A DNA stretch of 64,000 nt from Polynucleobacter sp. MWH-UH25E (GCF_018687095.1 NZ_CP061286.1:992001-1056000); one strand, 5' to 3'. Shown: positions 8,372 through 17,403, counted from the stretch's first letter. Numbers and translations: made by a program. Notes: a model not told the origin generated them from the sequence alone.

Positions 8372-9676
8372 ATGACAACTTATAAGAAATATCTATACAA
8401 CCCATTTGCAATAGCTGTAGGTTTTTGTGTGGTGCTGGTTGCCATTTTTGCAGTGTTATGGATTTTGGTGCCACCGCCACCAAAAGTCATTGAAATGGCC
8501 ACTGGATTTCCAACGGGCCTCTATTACCAGTTTGGCGAGCGCCTCAAAGAAGAGGTCGCTAAAGACGGCGTCAGCTTAGAGGTTAAAGCAACTGGTGGAA
8601 CAATTGATAACTTGGGCTTATTGAATGATCCAAACTCCGGCGTCACTTTCGCGATGGTGCAAGGCGGTGTTGCGGATGTAAGCAAGTATCCGAATTTAGT
8701 CTCTATCGCCGGTATGTTTTATGAACCGATTTGGGTCTGGTATCGCGAGCCTGGATTTAAAAACGAAGGTGGCCGCTTACAAGTACTGGGGCAGCTCAAA
8801 GGTAAGAGAGTAGCGATTGGCAACGAGGGAAGCGGTACTCTTGCTTTAAGCACGGCTCTTTTGAAAATCAGTGGTATTAAAGAAAATGAAATCCACAGTG
8901 AAAAGCTAAAGCCAGATCAGGCTTTAGCTAAGCTCAGCAATGGCGAGCTTGATGCAGTGTTTATTGTGGCGGCAGCAGAAGCCCCAATTTTGAAGAAATT
9001 CTATGAAGTGCCTGGCATCCGCTTGATGAGTTTTGATCAAGCAGACGCCTATACGCGTAATTTGCCGTATTTATCTAAGGTAAATGTGCCAAGAGGCTTG
9101 TTAAGCATTGAACACGACATTCCAAAGCAAGATATTCAGGTGATCGCACCAACCGCTACTTTGGTGACTCAAGCCAATGTTAGCCCTGCTATGATCTCGC
9201 TTATGCTGAGCGCTTCTTATGACATTCTCAAATCTTATTCTCGCTTGCAAAAGCCGGGAGAGTTTCCCTCAAGTGTTGGCATGGATTTTCCTTTGCATGT
9301 CGATGCAGAGATTTATTTGAAGGATGGCCCATCATTTTTGCATCGCCATCTACCATTCTGGACGGCGGTTTGGGTTGGTCGCTTTGTGAAGATTGTGATT
9401 CCACTATTGGTGATTTTTATTCCACTCTTTACTTATATTCCATCGGCAAAGAACTTCTTGCTCAGATTGAAGCTTGCCCAAGTCTATGCAGAATTACGTG
9501 AGCTTGAAAGGAATGCGTTTAATCCAGATTTGAAGGAAAAAAATTTCCGGGATTTGGAAATTATTGAGAAACGTGTTGGCAATATCAAGGTATCCATGAT
9601 GGACTCAAAAGAGTTATATGACTTAAAGGGTCACGTTGGGGATGTGCGAGCACGATTGAATCACTTGTATTCTTAA
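8372..9676 (+). CDS. TAXI-family TRAP solute-binding protein with two membrane anchors
   Basis: A 434-residue protein. Residues about 12-33 form a membrane helix, followed by a TAXI (TRAP-associated extracytoplasmic immunogenic) binding domain with the typical start MATGFPTGLYYQFGERLKEE. A second hydrophobic helix lies near residues 330-355, and the cytoplasmic tail (about 365-434) is charged and helical, likely coiled coil. Canonical TAXI proteins are free periplasmic receptors feeding a DctM-type permease, and no permease gene is present in the window. The tail suggests signalling or a partner inside the cell, but this is inference. It is probably co-transcribed with ccmI. Confidence 0.85.
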   Translation: MTTYKKYLYNPFAIAVGFCVVLVAIFAVLWILVPPPPKVIEMATGFPTGLYYQFGERLKEEVAKDGVSLEVKATGGTIDNLGLLNDPNSGVTFAMVQGGVADVSKYPNLVSIAGMFYEPIWVWYREPGFKNEGGRLQVLGQLKGKRVAIGNEGSGTLALSTALLKISGIKENEIHSEKLKPDQALAKLSNGELDAVFIVAAAEAPILKKFYEVPGIRLMSFDQADAYTRNLPYLSKVNVPRGLLSIEHDIPKQDIQVIAPTATLVTQANVSPAMISLMLSASYDILKSYSRLQKPGEFPSSVGMDFPLHVDAEIYLKDGPSFLHRHLPFWTAVWVGRFVKIVIPLLVIFIPLFTYIPSAKNFLLRLKLAQVYAELRELERNAFNPDLKEKNFRDLEIIEKRVGNIKVSMMDSKELYDLKGHVGDVRARLNHLYS

Positions 9677-9746
9677 TTCAGCGCTTCAAATAGAAGGCAT
9701 ATAGATTTTTAGTGGTTAAAAAATAAAAATAGTGGGAGACAATGCA

Positions 9747-9905
9747 ATGCATAAAATGATTGCCAAGCCCGATGTTCGGGAAAAATTGATTGCACAGAGT
9801 TTGGATCTACATCCAGTGCCACCGGCAAAACTCTCTGGATTACTTAAAGATGAATTAGCTAAGTGGGCAAAAATTGTGAAGGCATCTGGCGCGCAGCTTG
9901 ATTAA
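9747..9905 (+). pseudogene. Remnant of a Bug/TctC binding-protein gene (C-terminal end only)
   Basis: An open frame of 52 codons with a good ribosome site (GGGAGA) before ATG. Its translation resembles the last ~45 residues of Bug proteins: a KPDVREKLIAQSLD helix, a PxKLSGLLKDEL segment, then AKWAKIVKASGAQLD. Intact Bug proteins here end similarly (residues AKWAKAIKAAGMEAE in the 12.4-13.4 kb gene). The normal ~270 upstream residues, including the signal peptide, are absent, while the leader resembles an intact gene start. A large in-frame internal deletion explains both. Whether the peptide is made is unknown. Confidence 0.6.
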
Positions 9906-9925
9906 GCCTTAGCTTGCCCTACAAT
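9898..9925 (+). promoter_or_regulatory. Leaderless-type promoter of the 2OG dioxygenase gene
   Basis: TTGATT (9898-9903), 16 bases, then TACAAT (9920-9925). The -10 hexamer begins exactly 12 bases before the ATG at 9932, so transcription should begin at or next to the start codon. No Shine-Dalgarno site is visible. Confidence 0.55.
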
Positions 9926-9931
9926 GAATCT

Positions 9932-10687
9932 ATGACTGCAACCATTCTTTCTCCTAGACTGACTCCGGCAAAAGAGCTTGCTCAAGCATTAAGTCAAGAC
10001 GGTTTTGTTGTGGCATCACCAGAAACGGTGGCGGAAATGAGTGGTGCGCCTCTGGCAAATTTGCAGAATCTCTCTCAATATTGGGAGGGTTTGCCGCGAG
10101 ATCCTTATCTTAAGGATGGTGGTCGCTATCGTTTTCGTCGACATGCCAGTTTTGAGATTCAAAATCAAAGCTTGAATTTAGTCCCGCATCGCGCTCACTG
10201 GCAATCGCTAGACTACAACGCCTTGCATGGCGGTATAGAGCGTTGGTTTGAGCCTGTGCTTCCCGTCGTCTTAAATGATCCTGCTTGGCAAGGTGTATTG
10301 CTTGGCCTAGCCAATCTCTTAAGTGGTTTAAAGCCAGCAAGGACATGGTTTGTTGAGGCTCATCAGTTTCGAATTGATACAGCCGATGGTATTGGTCGTC
10401 CAACACCTGAAGGTGCACATCGTGATGGAGTGGATTTTGTTGCGGTATTTTTATTGGATCGCGTGGGTATTAAGGGTGGCGAAACCCGAATCTTTGATGC
10501 AAAAGGTTCTGCGGGATTGCGTTTCACATTAACTCAGCCTTGGTCATTGTTATTAATGAATGATGAGCGAATGATTCATGAATCTACCCCTATTCAGCCA
10601 TTAGCCGACTATGGATATCGCGATACCTTGGTTCTGACATTTAGATCTAACGGTTTTCAAGACTCTCCTAACCGCAGCCAACAATAG
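9932..10687 (+). CDS. 2OG-Fe(II) dioxygenase family protein (free amino acid hydroxylase type)
   Basis: A 251-residue protein with the Fe-binding pair of the 2OG-Fe_Oxy_2 family: AHRDGVDF (HxD) and a distal histidine in MIHESTPI, followed by an arginine in RDTLVLTFR that fits 2-oxoglutarate binding. Members of this family include bacterial L-isoleucine 4-hydroxylase, so oxidation of a free amino acid is possible, but the substrate cannot be read from sequence. The ATG at 9932 is preferred over an upstream TTG (9914) because a -10 element sits 12 bases before it. The atuA-like gene begins 13 bases after the stop. Confidence 0.75.
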   Translation: MTATILSPRLTPAKELAQALSQDGFVVASPETVAEMSGAPLANLQNLSQYWEGLPRDPYLKDGGRYRFRRHASFEIQNQSLNLVPHRAHWQSLDYNALHGGIERWFEPVLPVVLNDPAWQGVLLGLANLLSGLKPARTWFVEAHQFRIDTADGIGRPTPEGAHRDGVDFVAVFLLDRVGIKGGETRIFDAKGSAGLRFTLTQPWSLLLMNDERMIHESTPIQPLADYGYRDTLVLTFRSNGFQDSPNRSQQ

Positions 10688-10700
10688 CCACTAATTCATC

Positions 10701-12074
10701 GTGTCGGACATTTATCGCGTAGCTTGTGCCGCAGGGTTCTCAGGCGATCGCCTAGGGGTTGCCAAGCCACTGGTTAATGCTTTGATAAAGCATGGAGGAC
10801 CGGGATGCCTTATTTTTGAAAGCCTAGCCGAAAGAACGCTTGCTCTTGCTCAACTAGAGCGTCGACAAAACGATCAACTGGGGTATGAGCCCTTGCTTGA
10901 AGAAATGCTTGAGCCCATTTTGTCTGCTTGTGTGCAGGCAGGAATTCCAATTGTGGGGAATTTTGGTGCTGCCAATCCATTTGCGGCTGCTGCAGTTATT
11001 ACGCGCTTGGCAAAAGAAAAGAATTTGCCAGAATTAAAGATCGCAGTTGTTATGGGTGATGACATTTCAGGGCCTAGCTATCGAAAGATAATTGAGGCGC
11101 ATCTTGCAAAGCCAGATCAAGAGTTATTGGCACATAGTCAGCTAGTTAGTGCGAATGTATATCTTGGTGCAAAAGAGATTGCGGATGCGTTAACTGCTGG
11201 TGCTCAAGTTGTGGTGACAGGTCGCGTTGCTGACCCCGCTCTTACTGTGGGTCCATTGATGTCTCACTTTAAAAAGAGTTGGGAAGATTGGGATTTCTTG
11301 GCTAGCGCCACGATGGCTGGGCACTTACTGGAATGTGGAGCTCAGGTTACCGGCGGTTATTTTGCAGATCCAGGTTATAAGGACGCTCCCAACTTAAGTA
11401 ATGTCGGTTTTCCAATTGTAGAGTTTGATGCACAAGGCAATATCTGCGTTACTAAGCCTGAGGGTACTGGGGGTGTTGTTAACCGTTTAACCGTCACCGA
11501 GCAATTGCTATACGAGTTGCATGATCCTGCAGCTTATTTGACCCCTGATGTTGTTGCGGATATTACTCAAGCTACGATTTCCGATCTTGGAAATAACCGA
11601 GTTAAATTGAAGGATGTCAAAGGACATCCCAAGCCAGATTCTTTGAAGGCAAATATTTGTATTGATGGGGGATGGCTCGCTGAGGCGGAGATTTCGTATG
11701 CGGGTCACCACGCTCTTGAGCGTGCACAGTTAGCGGCACAAATTATCCGTGATCGAATTGACAAAGACTTAGATCTTAGAGTTGATTTCATTGGGTCATC
11801 TAGTGTTTTTGTGAGTGATTCTGGAGAGGGGCCTGCAATCATTCCTTCAAAATCTTTTGAAGATATTCGCCTTCGTGTTGCTGCGGCCCATCAGGATCGA
11901 CAGTTAGCAATGCGAGTATGTCGCGAAGTGACTGCTTTATATACTTGCGGTCCTGCCGGGGGTGGCGGCGTTCGAACAAGCCTAAAACCTAGATTGAATA
12001 CCTTGGTTGCCCTTATTCCTCGTGCTGAAGTAAAACCTTCCTACGTGTTTTATAAGGAGGAGCATTCAAAATGA
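10701..12074 (+). CDS. AtuA-family protein (DUF1446), acyclic terpene utilisation type
   Basis: A 457-residue protein opening with the family motif AAGFSGDRLG and containing VVTGRVADPALTVGPL and TGGYFADPGYKD, typical of DUF1446/AtuA. AtuA is encoded in the citronellol/geraniol gene cluster of Pseudomonas, but its reaction is not established. The start is GTG (10701). The stop overlaps the next gene, which carries the small AtuA C-terminal domain usually fused to this protein. No other terpene-catabolism gene (acyl-CoA carboxylase atuC/F) is present here, so the pathway is open. Confidence 0.8.
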   Translation: MSDIYRVACAAGFSGDRLGVAKPLVNALIKHGGPGCLIFESLAERTLALAQLERRQNDQLGYEPLLEEMLEPILSACVQAGIPIVGNFGAANPFAAAAVITRLAKEKNLPELKIAVVMGDDISGPSYRKIIEAHLAKPDQELLAHSQLVSANVYLGAKEIADALTAGAQVVVTGRVADPALTVGPLMSHFKKSWEDWDFLASATMAGHLLECGAQVTGGYFADPGYKDAPNLSNVGFPIVEFDAQGNICVTKPEGTGGVVNRLTVTEQLLYELHDPAAYLTPDVVADITQATISDLGNNRVKLKDVKGHPKPDSLKANICIDGGWLAEAEISYAGHHALERAQLAAQIIRDRIDKDLDLRVDFIGSSSVFVSDSGEGPAIIPSKSFEDIRLRVAAAHQDRQLAMRVCREVTALYTCGPAGGGGVRTSLKPRLNTLVALIPRAEVKPSYVFYKEEHSK

Positions 12075-12394
12075 AAAATCATTTAGTGCCTCTTCACCAC
12101 ATTGCCCATGCACGTACGGGTGATAAAGGTTCTCGGTCAAACATTAGTGTGATTGCGTATCGAAAAGAAGATTTTCCAATCTTGCAAAGAGAGTTGACGG
12201 AAGAAAAAGTCAAAGAACATTTTGGGTTCCGTCATCCAAGCGCAGTAACGCGTTATGACTTACCAAATTTACAGGCACTCAATTTTGTTATTGACGATCT
12301 ATTAGATGGTGGCGTTAATCTATCTTTGAATCTAGATTCTCATGGTAAGAGCCTTTCTTATTGGCTCTTATCCATGGAGATTGATGCAGAGTAA
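12071..12394 (+). CDS. AtuA C-terminal ferredoxin-fold domain protein
   Basis: A 107-residue protein beginning with HIAHARTGDKGSRSNISV, the characteristic start of the small domain found at the C-terminus of fused AtuA proteins. Here it is a separate gene overlapping the AtuA-like gene by 4 bases (ATGA) and preceded by a strong AAGGAGG site. Translational coupling should keep both subunits equimolar. The convergent Bug gene ends 5 bases downstream. Confidence 0.8.
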   Translation: MKNHLVPLHHIAHARTGDKGSRSNISVIAYRKEDFPILQRELTEEKVKEHFGFRHPSAVTRYDLPNLQALNFVIDDLLDGGVNLSLNLDSHGKSLSYWLLSMEIDAE

Positions 12395-12399
12395 GCTTC

Positions 12400-13371
12400 T
12401 TATTCCGCTTCCATTCCGGCGGCTTTAATTGCTTTGGCCCACTTCGCAGTTTCTAGTTTTATCTTCTGGTCAAGTGCTTCAGGGCTTCCTGGTTGTGTCT
12501 CAAAACCCAGTGAAGCAAAGCGCTCTGTTAACTCTTTAGATTTAGCGGCATCGTTAATTGCCTTATTAAGTTTCATTACCGCATCCTTAGACATCCCAGC
12601 TGGACCAAAGGCTGCAAAGAATGCAATCAATTCATAGTTCTTGATGCCTAGCGCCTCATTGACGGTGGGCAACTCAGGAATCGCTGGGGAACGTTTTAGT
12701 GAGGTCACCGCTAGACCTCGAATTTTTCCTGCTTGAACTTGTGGCAATGTCACCGCAAAGTCAGCCGTGAACATATTGACTTGACCTCCGATAAGATCAG
12801 TCATTGCATTCGGGCCGCTCTTATATGAAACGCCAGTCATCTTGATGCCCGCATCATTTGCTAGCATTTCAGAAGAGACGCGCTGAGAAGTGCTGGCATA
12901 TGCAAATGTCATTTTTCCAGGATTCGCTTTGGCGATAGATACAAAACCATTTAGTGATTTAGCCGGCACATCATTATTGATGGCAACAATTAGCGGTACT
13001 GAGCCAAAGTAACCGATTGGTGTAAATGCGGTATCTTGGTTGTAAGGTAAGTTCTTGACCAGGCTTTTTAACGCAGCATTGGTGCTATTGGTTCCAAATA
13101 GCAGGGTGTAGCCATCCGCGGGTGATTTAGCAACTACATCGGCCCCGATCATGCCATTGGCGCCAGGACGATTTTCGACAACCACTGGTTGACCAAGAGA
13201 CTCAGCCATCTTGGCAGCAAATGCTCGACCAATCTGATCGGTGGCGCTACCGGGTGCGAAGGGAACAATAGCTTTGATGGGTTTAGAAGGGTAGTTATCC
13301 GCAAAAGTTAGCGGACTTGATAGTGTCAGCAATGCACCAGCAAGATATCCAAGGAATGTTGTGCGTTTCAT
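12400..13371 (-). CDS. Bug/TctC-family periplasmic substrate-binding protein
   Basis: A 323-residue secreted protein with a signal peptide (cleavage after about residue 24, ...PLTFADNYPSKP) and the Bug signature YPSKPIKAIVPFAPGSATD, then GQPVVVENRPGANG. Bug proteins bind carboxylates such as tricarboxylates, aromatic acids or amino acids for tripartite tricarboxylate transport (TctAB) or sensing. No TctA or TctB gene is in the window, as is common for the many orphan Bug genes of Burkholderiales. The ligand is unknown. It is divergent from the MFS gene that starts 85 bases away. Confidence 0.93.
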   Translation of the reverse strand: MKRTTFLGYLAGALLTLSSPLTFADNYPSKPIKAIVPFAPGSATDQIGRAFAAKMAESLGQPVVVENRPGANGMIGADVVAKSPADGYTLLFGTNSTNAALKSLVKNLPYNQDTAFTPIGYFGSVPLIVAINNDVPAKSLNGFVSIAKANPGKMTFAYASTSQRVSSEMLANDAGIKMTGVSYKSGPNAMTDLIGGQVNMFTADFAVTLPQVQAGKIRGLAVTSLKRSPAIPELPTVNEALGIKNYELIAFFAAFGPAGMSKDAVMKLNKAINDAAKSKELTERFASLGFETQPGSPEALDQKIKLETAKWAKAIKAAGMEAE

Positions 13372-13456
13372 GTGGTCTCCATCCTATTTTTTATTAGTGT
13401 AGCGGGAATGGATGATCTGGGCGAGTAGAATGAGCTGACGATTTCACCGGTGCTCT

Positions 13457-14692
13457 ATGCGTTTTCGATCAGTTGGCTACACCCCCTTTATGCTTATGGC
13501 GCAAACCTGTGCCTTATTGGGTTTCGCATGCTATGCCGTAGTTCTAGCCCCCCTTCAGGAAGAATGGCATCTTTCTAATCTCCAGTCTGGCTTAATTGCG
13601 AGTGCTTTTTTCTTTGGCTATATGTTGGCCGTACCTCTAGCGACAGCACTTACCGACCGAGTGGATGCTCGTAAGGTGTATTTGGTGGGCGGTATTTCGG
13701 CAACCTCCGGCTTATTGGGAATGGCGCTATTAGCAAACAATTTTTGGACAGCTCTTTTATTTATGTCTATTAATGGCGCTGGTCTTGCTGGCACCTATAT
13801 GCCAGGACTCAAAATATTGTCTGATCGCATCCAGACTGGGGAGTTAACTAGACATATTGCTTTTTACACGGCGTTCTTTGGTATTGGCACTGGCTTTTCT
13901 TATTTATGTTCCGGTTGGATCTTGAGCGCCTTGGGTTGGCACTATGTATTTGGCATTATTGCGCTGGGACCATTCGCGGCATTTTTAATTGTGCTCTTTT
14001 GTATTCCGCCGTTGGCCCATGAAAAGTGGAAGGGTCCGATTCGAATTCGCTTGCATGACATATTTCCAGTGGATAAATGGAAGTTAGTCTTGATGGATAA
14101 AAAAGCATCAGGATTTATTTTTGGTTATACCGCGCACTCTTTAGAGTTGTTTGCCTCTAGAAGTTGGATTGTGGCGTTCTTTGCGTTTTGTGCTGCTGCT
14201 TCCGGGGAAAGCTTCTTCTTAACCGCCACCACATTAGCCGGCGTGATTAATTTCTTTGGGGTGCCCTCATCCATTCTTGGCAATGAAATCGCCTTGCGAG
14301 TTGGGCGCCAAAAGTGGGTTTGCATTGTGATGTTGACCAGCGCCATTATGGGAATTGCTTTAGCCTCTTCGACTGGGCACTCATGGTGGTTGATTGTCGC
14401 ACTTGCCATTGGACACGCTATTTTCATTATGGCTGACTCTTCAACATTAACTGCCGGTCTAGTGATTAGCGCTCAAGAAAATATCAAGGGTGCTGCAATG
14501 GGTTTGCATTCCTTGATGGGATTTGGTGGCGGCTTAATGGGGCCGGCTATTTTTGGTTTTGTATTAGACGTTGCTGGTTCACGCTCTTCTTCGATTGCGT
14601 GGATTTGGGCTTACGCAGCTGTCGTGATTTGGGGTGTTCTATTTGTGATTTATGAACGTCGCAGTGGTTGGGTTGATAAAACCACTTCATGA
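13457..14692 (+). CDS. MFS transporter
   Basis: A 411-residue protein with about twelve hydrophobic helices. The loop between helices 2 and 3 has ATALTDRVDARKVYLVGG, a variant of the MFS DRxGRR motif. Substrate is not evident; the class resembles cyanate or aromatic-acid permeases of the MFS. Transcription is divergent from the Bug gene, and ccoI follows after 10 bases on the same strand, possibly by chance rather than as one functional unit. Confidence 0.88.
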   Translation: MRFRSVGYTPFMLMAQTCALLGFACYAVVLAPLQEEWHLSNLQSGLIASAFFFGYMLAVPLATALTDRVDARKVYLVGGISATSGLLGMALLANNFWTALLFMSINGAGLAGTYMPGLKILSDRIQTGELTRHIAFYTAFFGIGTGFSYLCSGWILSALGWHYVFGIIALGPFAAFLIVLFCIPPLAHEKWKGPIRIRLHDIFPVDKWKLVLMDKKASGFIFGYTAHSLELFASRSWIVAFFAFCAAASGESFFLTATTLAGVINFFGVPSSILGNEIALRVGRQKWVCIVMLTSAIMGIALASSTGHSWWLIVALAIGHAIFIMADSSTLTAGLVISAQENIKGAAMGLHSLMGFGGGLMGPAIFGFVLDVAGSRSSSIAWIWAYAAVVIWGVLFVIYERRSGWVDKTTS

Positions 14693-14702
14693 GCAACTAA
14701 AC

Positions 14703-17144
14703 ATGAGTAGCAACCCTTTATTTACTTGTTACCACTGCTCAAACAGCATCCTGCCTCATGAGCTGATAGAAGCCGAGCTAGCTGGTGTACAGCGTCAATT
14801 TTGTTGTGCGGGTTGTATGGCGATTGCCCAAACGATTCATGGCGAAGGCCTTGAGGTGTTTTATGCGCGACGCGCGCAATCAAGCGAGAAGCCTGCGGCA
14901 TATCTTGCTAGTAATGAGATTCCTGAAAATCTAAAGCCTTACGATGATCCATCATTGGGTGCGCGTTTTACTCGACCTTATGGTGACGCGGGTGATTTAG
15001 AAACAACTTTGCGTTTAGAGAAGATTCGTTGTGCTGCATGTGTGTGGTTGTGTGAGCAACATCTCAGAAGAATCTCTGGTGTGAAAGATGTGCAAATCAA
15101 TTATGTAACGCAGAAAGCAATTGTGCGTTATTCGCCTGAGAAAACTAGTCTTGCTCGTTTGCTATTTGAGATTGAGCGCATTGGTTATGAAGCTTGGCCG
15201 TTTGAGCCTTCCTTATCTTCCGAGAGATCCAAGAAGGAGCGTCGCCAACTATTAACTCGGCTTGGCGTGGCGATGTTAGGCATGATGCAAGTCATGATGT
15301 ATGCATGGCCAAGCTATGTAGGCGCTGACATTACTCCCGAGTTTGAGGTGTTATTGGGCTGGACAAGCTGGGCCCTAACCGTGCCCGTGATGGTGTATTC
15401 GGCTGGCCCTATATTTCAAGCCGCATGGCGTAGCGTACGAACATTTAAACAAACCCATATGTTGGGTATGGATGTCCCAATTGCTTTGGCATTATTTTTA
15501 GCGTTTACTGCTGGCACGATTAATCTCATCAAAGGATCGGGTCAGAGTTACTTTGATTCGATCACGATGTTTGTCGCATTTATTTTGGCGGCTCGTTATG
15601 TAGAGCTATTGGCAAGGCAGGATGCACAAGGTGGTGCGGAAGCCTTAGCAAAACAACTTCCAGCAACCTGTGAACGATTAAGTAATTACCCAGAGTCAAG
15701 AGCAACCTCGGTTGTGCCTGTAGTCAATTGCACCGCAGGGGATTTCTTACGTGTATCACCAGGCGAAGTACTTCCTTCTGATGGCGTTTTGGTTGAAAGC
15801 CCCAGTTCCTTAGATGAGTCCTTGCTAACCGGTGAGTCCAAACCTGTCGATAAAGGAATTGGTGATCGTGTTTATGCTGGAACTCACAATATTCTCAACC
15901 CCTTGATTATGCGTGTTGAAGCGATAGGGCAATCCACCCGTATTGCTGGCATTGCCTCCTTGTTGGATCAAGCTCTGCTTGCCAAACCGGTCATGGTTAG
16001 CCTGGCTGAAAAATGGACGGCTTACTTTGTCGGATTTCTTTTGCTCAGTGCATTTATTTCTGCAACGATTTGGTTGTACTTTGATCCTAACCAAGCTTGG
16101 ACGGTATTGGTTTCGGTATTGGTTGCAAGCTGTCCATGCGCACTTTCATTGGCTGTGCCAACTGCGCTCGCTGCGGCACAGGGCGCTATTACAAAATTAG
16201 GTTTACTGATTGTGCGTGGCCATGTGCTCGAGGGCTTATCTAAAGCAAGCGATTTGGTTTTAGATAAAACTGGTACCTTGACTATGGGTCAGCCTGAGCT
16301 GAAAGAGATTGTGATTCTCCGTAGTGGCTTTGCTAGGCAAGATGCATTAGCCATTGCAGCAGCACTAGAGGTTGGTCAAAAGCATCCGTTGGCTCTATCA
16401 ATATTACGCGCTGTTGAACTGGAAAACATAGCTCCCATTACGCTATCTGAGCCAGTAAATAACCTGCTTGGAAAGGGCCTGAGTTCTAGTTCATATCGTC
16501 TTGGAAGCGCTGATTGGCTGGGCTTTCAGCAGGATCCAATCAATTCATCTGATGGCCAATATGGGCAAGTGCATTTAGCAGATGAACAAGGCGTCATTGC
16601 AAGCTTTGTTTTCTTAGATGCACCAAGACCTGGTTTAGAAAACTTATTACAGGTAGTTAAGAAAAAAAATATTCGAGTGCATTTGGTATCTGGTGATAAT
16701 GCACGCACAGTTGCTTGGTGGGCAAAGCTAGTGGGGATTGAAAATTATCGCGGTGCTTGTACGCCCGAAGATAAATTTGATTACATCGAGCACTTGCAAA
16801 AAGAAGGGCGCTTTGTATGGGCAATTGGAGATGGTGTAAATGATGCGCCCTTGCTTGCGCGTGCTGATGTTTCTGTTGCAGTGGGTGCGGGTGCACCACT
16901 TGCTGCTGCTGGTGCGGATGCAATATTGACGGCAAATTCTTTAGAACCTTTAGCTAAAGCCTTAGCATTGGCTGATAAGACGCAAGCAATCATTAAGCAA
17001 AACTTGTTGTGGGCATTGGTATATAACGTATTGGCAATCCCGGCTGCGATGCTGGGTCTAGTAAATCCATGGATAGCGGGAATAGGAATGTCTCTATCTT
17101 CGCTGGCAGTCACATTAAATGCCTGGCGTTTGAGAAAGGCATAG
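14703..17144 (+). CDS. ccoI: Copper-translocating P-type ATPase CcoI/FixI
   Basis: An 813-residue P1B ATPase that exports copper for assembly of cbb3 oxidase. Order: N-terminal cysteine cluster (CYHC at 9-12 and CCAGC at 34-38, the CcoI-type metal domain), a heavy-metal domain with CAAC (110-113), eight membrane helices with the CPC motif (ASCPCALSLA), phosphorylation site DKTGTLT, the HP locus (GQKHPLAL) and GDGVNDAPLL. ATG 14703 is preferred over an upstream in-frame ATG (14652) inside the MFS gene, since the shorter form starts right at the metal domain. ccoS follows. Confidence 0.94.
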   Translation: MSSNPLFTCYHCSNSILPHELIEAELAGVQRQFCCAGCMAIAQTIHGEGLEVFYARRAQSSEKPAAYLASNEIPENLKPYDDPSLGARFTRPYGDAGDLETTLRLEKIRCAACVWLCEQHLRRISGVKDVQINYVTQKAIVRYSPEKTSLARLLFEIERIGYEAWPFEPSLSSERSKKERRQLLTRLGVAMLGMMQVMMYAWPSYVGADITPEFEVLLGWTSWALTVPVMVYSAGPIFQAAWRSVRTFKQTHMLGMDVPIALALFLAFTAGTINLIKGSGQSYFDSITMFVAFILAARYVELLARQDAQGGAEALAKQLPATCERLSNYPESRATSVVPVVNCTAGDFLRVSPGEVLPSDGVLVESPSSLDESLLTGESKPVDKGIGDRVYAGTHNILNPLIMRVEAIGQSTRIAGIASLLDQALLAKPVMVSLAEKWTAYFVGFLLLSAFISATIWLYFDPNQAWTVLVSVLVASCPCALSLAVPTALAAAQGAITKLGLLIVRGHVLEGLSKASDLVLDKTGTLTMGQPELKEIVILRSGFARQDALAIAAALEVGQKHPLALSILRAVELENIAPITLSEPVNNLLGKGLSSSSYRLGSADWLGFQQDPINSSDGQYGQVHLADEQGVIASFVFLDAPRPGLENLLQVVKKKNIRVHLVSGDNARTVAWWAKLVGIENYRGACTPEDKFDYIEHLQKEGRFVWAIGDGVNDAPLLARADVSVAVGAGAPLAAAGADAILTANSLEPLAKALALADKTQAIIKQNLLWALVYNVLAIPAAMLGLVNPWIAGIGMSLSSLAVTLNAWRLRKA

Positions 17145-17153
17145 ACTGTCGGA

Positions 17154-17333
17154 ATGGAAAGTTTATATTTGCTAATTCCTATCTCATTAGGTTTATTAGT
17201 TTTGATTGTTTGGTTTTTAAATTGGTCTATCAAGAGTGGTCAATTTGATGACTTGGATGGCCCAGGAGAGGCTATCTTGATGGATGATGACACTCCAAAA
17301 CAAGATAAAGTTAGTGAACGCTATAAAAAATAG
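17154..17333 (+). CDS. ccoS: cbb3 oxidase maturation protein CcoS
   Basis: A 59-codon gene immediately after ccoI. The product begins MESLYLLIPISLGLLVLIVW, a single transmembrane helix, followed by FLNWSIKSGQFDDLDGP, the hallmark of CcoS (the W-x-x-x-GQFDDL pattern). CcoS is required for cofactor insertion into the CcoN subunit. The ccoI-ccoS order just upstream of ccoNOQP is standard. Confidence 0.93.
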   Translation: MESLYLLIPISLGLLVLIVWFLNWSIKSGQFDDLDGPGEAILMDDDTPKQDKVSERYKK

Positions 17334-17403
17334 CTATATAAATCAATAATATATGATTTATATAGGCGGTTTTCGTTTATATCGTGAATTTGCCCTACCC
17401 TTT

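Noticed and set aside
12434..12637. Plus-strand frame opposite the Bug gene and other long frames antisense to clpB, actP and lysS
   Set aside because: They mirror the codon structure of well-supported genes, have no ribosome sites or recognisable domains, and are best seen as shadows.
14652..14702. Upstream in-frame ATG for ccoI
   Set aside because: It would add 17 residues encoded within the MFS gene that are not part of the cysteine-rich start typical of CcoI.
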